Of a stretch of DNA of 64,000 bases, positions 61,854-64,000 are shown one piece after another. A model generated the notes under the pieces. The model saw only the letters and a program-made list of their open reading frames with translations, ran no database searches and had not been told where the DNA came from. The stretch's first letter is position 1. Each line of letters opens with the position of its first letter. The translations under genes were made by a program, and so were the position numbers. Source of the DNA: Amoebophrya sp. A120 (taxonomy: Eukaryota > Sar > Dinophyceae > Syndiniales > Amoebophryaceae); NCBI GenBank assembly GCA_905178155.1, contig CAJINV010000008.1:2170001-2234000 (forward strand). The letters are read 5' to 3'.

Positions 61854-63409
61854 CCCTTCCTGTGCTCCTATTGCTGGCCGCAATTCGCATTTATGTCCTG
61901 TATACTGGCGGCCGCTTTCTTATGGAAGTGCCACCTGGAGAATCGCCGAAATGGAAAAAATTTGTGATGCATACTACAATGAATTTGAATCGACACAGGT
62001 CCAAATCAATGGGCCCACCAATTCATTTAGTTGGTGGCGGCGCACGACGAGTCTCTATGCCTACGTAGATAAAGTAAGATCCAGTCTGTCACGCTGTTTG
62101 AGTCGAAAACGAAAATCTGAAAGCCCCATGTTCGCCATGCTGTTGTTTAAGTTTAACATTCTTTCCCATGAGTCTGCACCTGTTTGCGATCGGCTTCATC
62201 ATTTGCGTTCCCGCGATTTATAATAAGGACATTTTGTGCGTCGGGCATCTCATGCATGGTGTTGCACCATAATTGCTATTCCATTTTATTGCTTTCCCAC
62301 CAGGTGAGGCATCCATATTTACCGGACTCGTGGCCTCGCTCCAGCTTCGCCCCCTTGGTGGCGCTGCGCAGGCGGAGAAGGTCGCAGGGCTTGCCTGTTT
62401 GTCCGGATGCTGCACACTGGACTTCTGGGCGTACTGGTGCTGCTGCTGTTCCTTCTGCGTGCGCCCTTGCAGATCAACCCCACCGGCTGCGGGGCCCCCC
62501 TCGGTGACCAAGATTGCGCCAAAAGGGGAGAGCCAGATATCAGACGTGTGAAAAGCAGCCATATGTTTTCTGTAGTTGGCTCTACAAAATGAAATTATAC
62601 AACAAGAATTAATTTGCGATGTCGTTCTTGCACCATTTTCCTCATCGGAGCATCATCATGATCGAAACAAAAGTAAGCGTGGTCAGGTCGTTTTTCATGC
62701 GTGGTGTGTGCTTGCTATTGCGACCGTTATATAGTCGTGATGTAGAATCAGAATGTTCATGTTGACGGCTCACACCTTTTTCTGTTCCTAGCAAGGCATC
62801 AGCATCTGCAGCGTGCTGCAATCGGCGACGTGAGAAAGTGTCGCCGGCGCCGTCTGTTTAGCCTGACAAACAGATTTGAAATTGGCAGCTTCTACAATGC
62901 AGGCTTTCGAGAAAGACAAGGCACGTCACAGCACTCCTACTTACAAGTATTCAGTTAGTATTTCCCCCCCTGCAACATGACAAGACCAAGACATATGCAC
63001 TTCAATCTACAGTGGATACTAGAAGGACAATATCGCACATGAAAGACTGTTTGAAGAATGGTGTAGTACTAGTTTGATTGTCTTGATGACCTGCTTCTCT
63101 CGCAGTAGCAGCACTGGATGCCTGATGCGGAAAAATGAGGATCAAGAAGGAAGTGTGGCTGCTGATAGTCATTGAGAATTTTACAGCGTAGCTAGCGGGC
63201 ATATTTTTTCGCCACTTGCGTTATTTCTCCTTTTTATTTCTACCCGTCACAGGAGCAGGACGAGCTGCACAGTCGCACTGTTTGCGGTTTCATTTCGTCG
63301 TTGGCATGTAGTTAAAGAAACCGTGTCAGCCGGTGACTGCGTTCGTTGGATAGATCAAGAATATTTCAGCATGCTTTGATTGCCTTTTTTTGTGCGATAT
63401 CAGAGGGGA
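61854..63409. other. Region with unresolved exons
   Basis: The frames at 61950-62080 (a SFSWWRRTTSLYAYVDKV segment with the WWR pattern) and 62310-62530 (after the acceptor TTTCCCACCAG) are candidates for later exons of the giant gene. Junctions could not be fixed and alternative frames are equally open. 62600-63400 is AT-rich with no support for coding. Confidence 0.3.
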
Positions 63410-64000
63410 CACGACCATTGGAACCCACAGATCGTGACGTTGGAGTTGACCCACCAGCATCCCCGCACCCGCTGACCCTGCGCGGCGACTCGGCTCCCGG
63501 TCGCGGTGGGGCTAAAGAGCAGAAGCTTGGAGGCGTCCGCAGAGCCGGCGCGTTCGTCGGCAAGCAACTGAGCGCCGCACGGTATCAAAAGGAAAAATCC
63601 CCCCTCCCCATATCGAAAAGGTATGTTTCCGAAAATTTCTGTTGCTGATTTGAGGTCACAAATCATGTCTGTCTTGCAAGAAGACAAGGGCAGAAGCTTC
63701 CGCCCCAATATGGAAGCGATTTGCCATGCTGTTGGGCCTAAAAGTGACCCGCTTGCCGTGCTGAACAACTAGACCCATACGCCCCTACCCAGCCTGGGGA
63801 TCTGGCCGCAGTACCTCTCTGCAATACAAACCCGATTTCGGTACACAAATCCAGCATCAGAAATTCCGTTTTGATATGGGGAGGGGGGATTTTTCCTTTC
63901 GATACACGGGAAGCAGTCGCTTCTCGCTTTAGCGGGGGAGCTAGGAACAGGAGAAAATCCGACCTACCGGGGGAAGCCTGCACTTTGTATCACGTGGCCC
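63410..64000 (+). CDS. Partial gene at right edge, with introner
   Basis: 63410-63582 and 63910-64000 join in frame when 63583-63909 is removed. Encoded: GTRPLEPTDRDVGVDPPASP, GGAKEQKLGGVRRAGAFVGK, then across the junction QLSAAREAVASRFSGGARNR and SDLPGEACTLYHVA to the window end. Basic and Pro/Gly-rich, probably a disordered region. It may be a separate gene or the C-terminal continuation of the giant gene. The perfect duplication supports the junction, not the identity. Confidence 0.55.
63583..63904 (+). mobile_element. Introner, family B
   Basis: TATCAAAAGGAAAAATCCCC at the left; GATATGGGGAGGGGGGATTT then CCTTTCGATA at the right, the cleanest inverted ends of this family in the window. 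The 5-bp duplication CACGG is perfect (63578-63582 and 63905-63909). Confidence 0.95.

Noticed and set aside
1-64000. Spliced-leader relics, tRNA or rRNA genes
   Set aside because: I looked for the dinoflagellate spliced-leader core (TTTTGGCTCAAG) and for tRNA-like arms by eye and found none; a covariance search was not possible.

Overview
The window is eukaryotic nuclear DNA from a protist, most likely an alveolate of the dinoflagellate lineage. Short exons are interrupted by introners, which are transposon-like introns with terminal inverted repeats (TIRs) and 5-bp target-site duplications (TSDs). The intergenic DNA is full of minisatellites and copia-type retrotransposons. From memory, TIR-flanked introners with unusual splice boundaries have been reported from the parasitic dinoflagellate Amoebophrya, and introners also from Polarella. 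The species cannot be named from this sequence, and I saw no spliced-leader relic, tRNA or rRNA.

Layout. 1-922: the 3' end of a gene for a cysteine-containing protein, with one introner. 3964-6315: a helical, probably coiled-coil protein ending in two closely spaced introners. 7802-10525: weak exons, possibly of a small Golgi-type membrane protein. 11356-17595: a complete copia-type LTR retrotransposon on the minus strand (TSD AACTT, LTRs about 4% diverged) with an unusual two-membrane-segment ORF between gag and protease. 17600-19600: AAAATTTTGCA-type repeats and an 18-bp minisatellite. 22307-61853: one giant gene on the plus strand. The right edge (63410-64000) holds part of another gene, or later exons of the same gene.

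The giant gene is the central result. Removing each introner together with one copy of its TSD joins 21 exons (about 6.6 kb of coding sequence, about 2,200 codons) with the frame kept at all 20 junctions. The protein looks like a membrane-anchored surface or secreted protein. It has an N-terminal membrane segment, repeated galactose-binding (discoidin, F5/8C-like) modules with an xWWRV.F core, and PAN/apple-like cysteine modules.

Several introns of this gene have been inflated by later insertions. The introner at 29577-44672 was opened by more than 14 kb of DNA that includes a second copia-type element (31573-43172, TSD AGTTC). That element was itself hit by three short TIR elements (32370-33594, 37347-40289, 40854-41892), one of which carries a fourth element with foldback-like arms (37579-39289). 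The coding frames of the gene and, at two sites, of the retrotransposon are restored when the insertions are removed, so the order of events can be read from the sequence.
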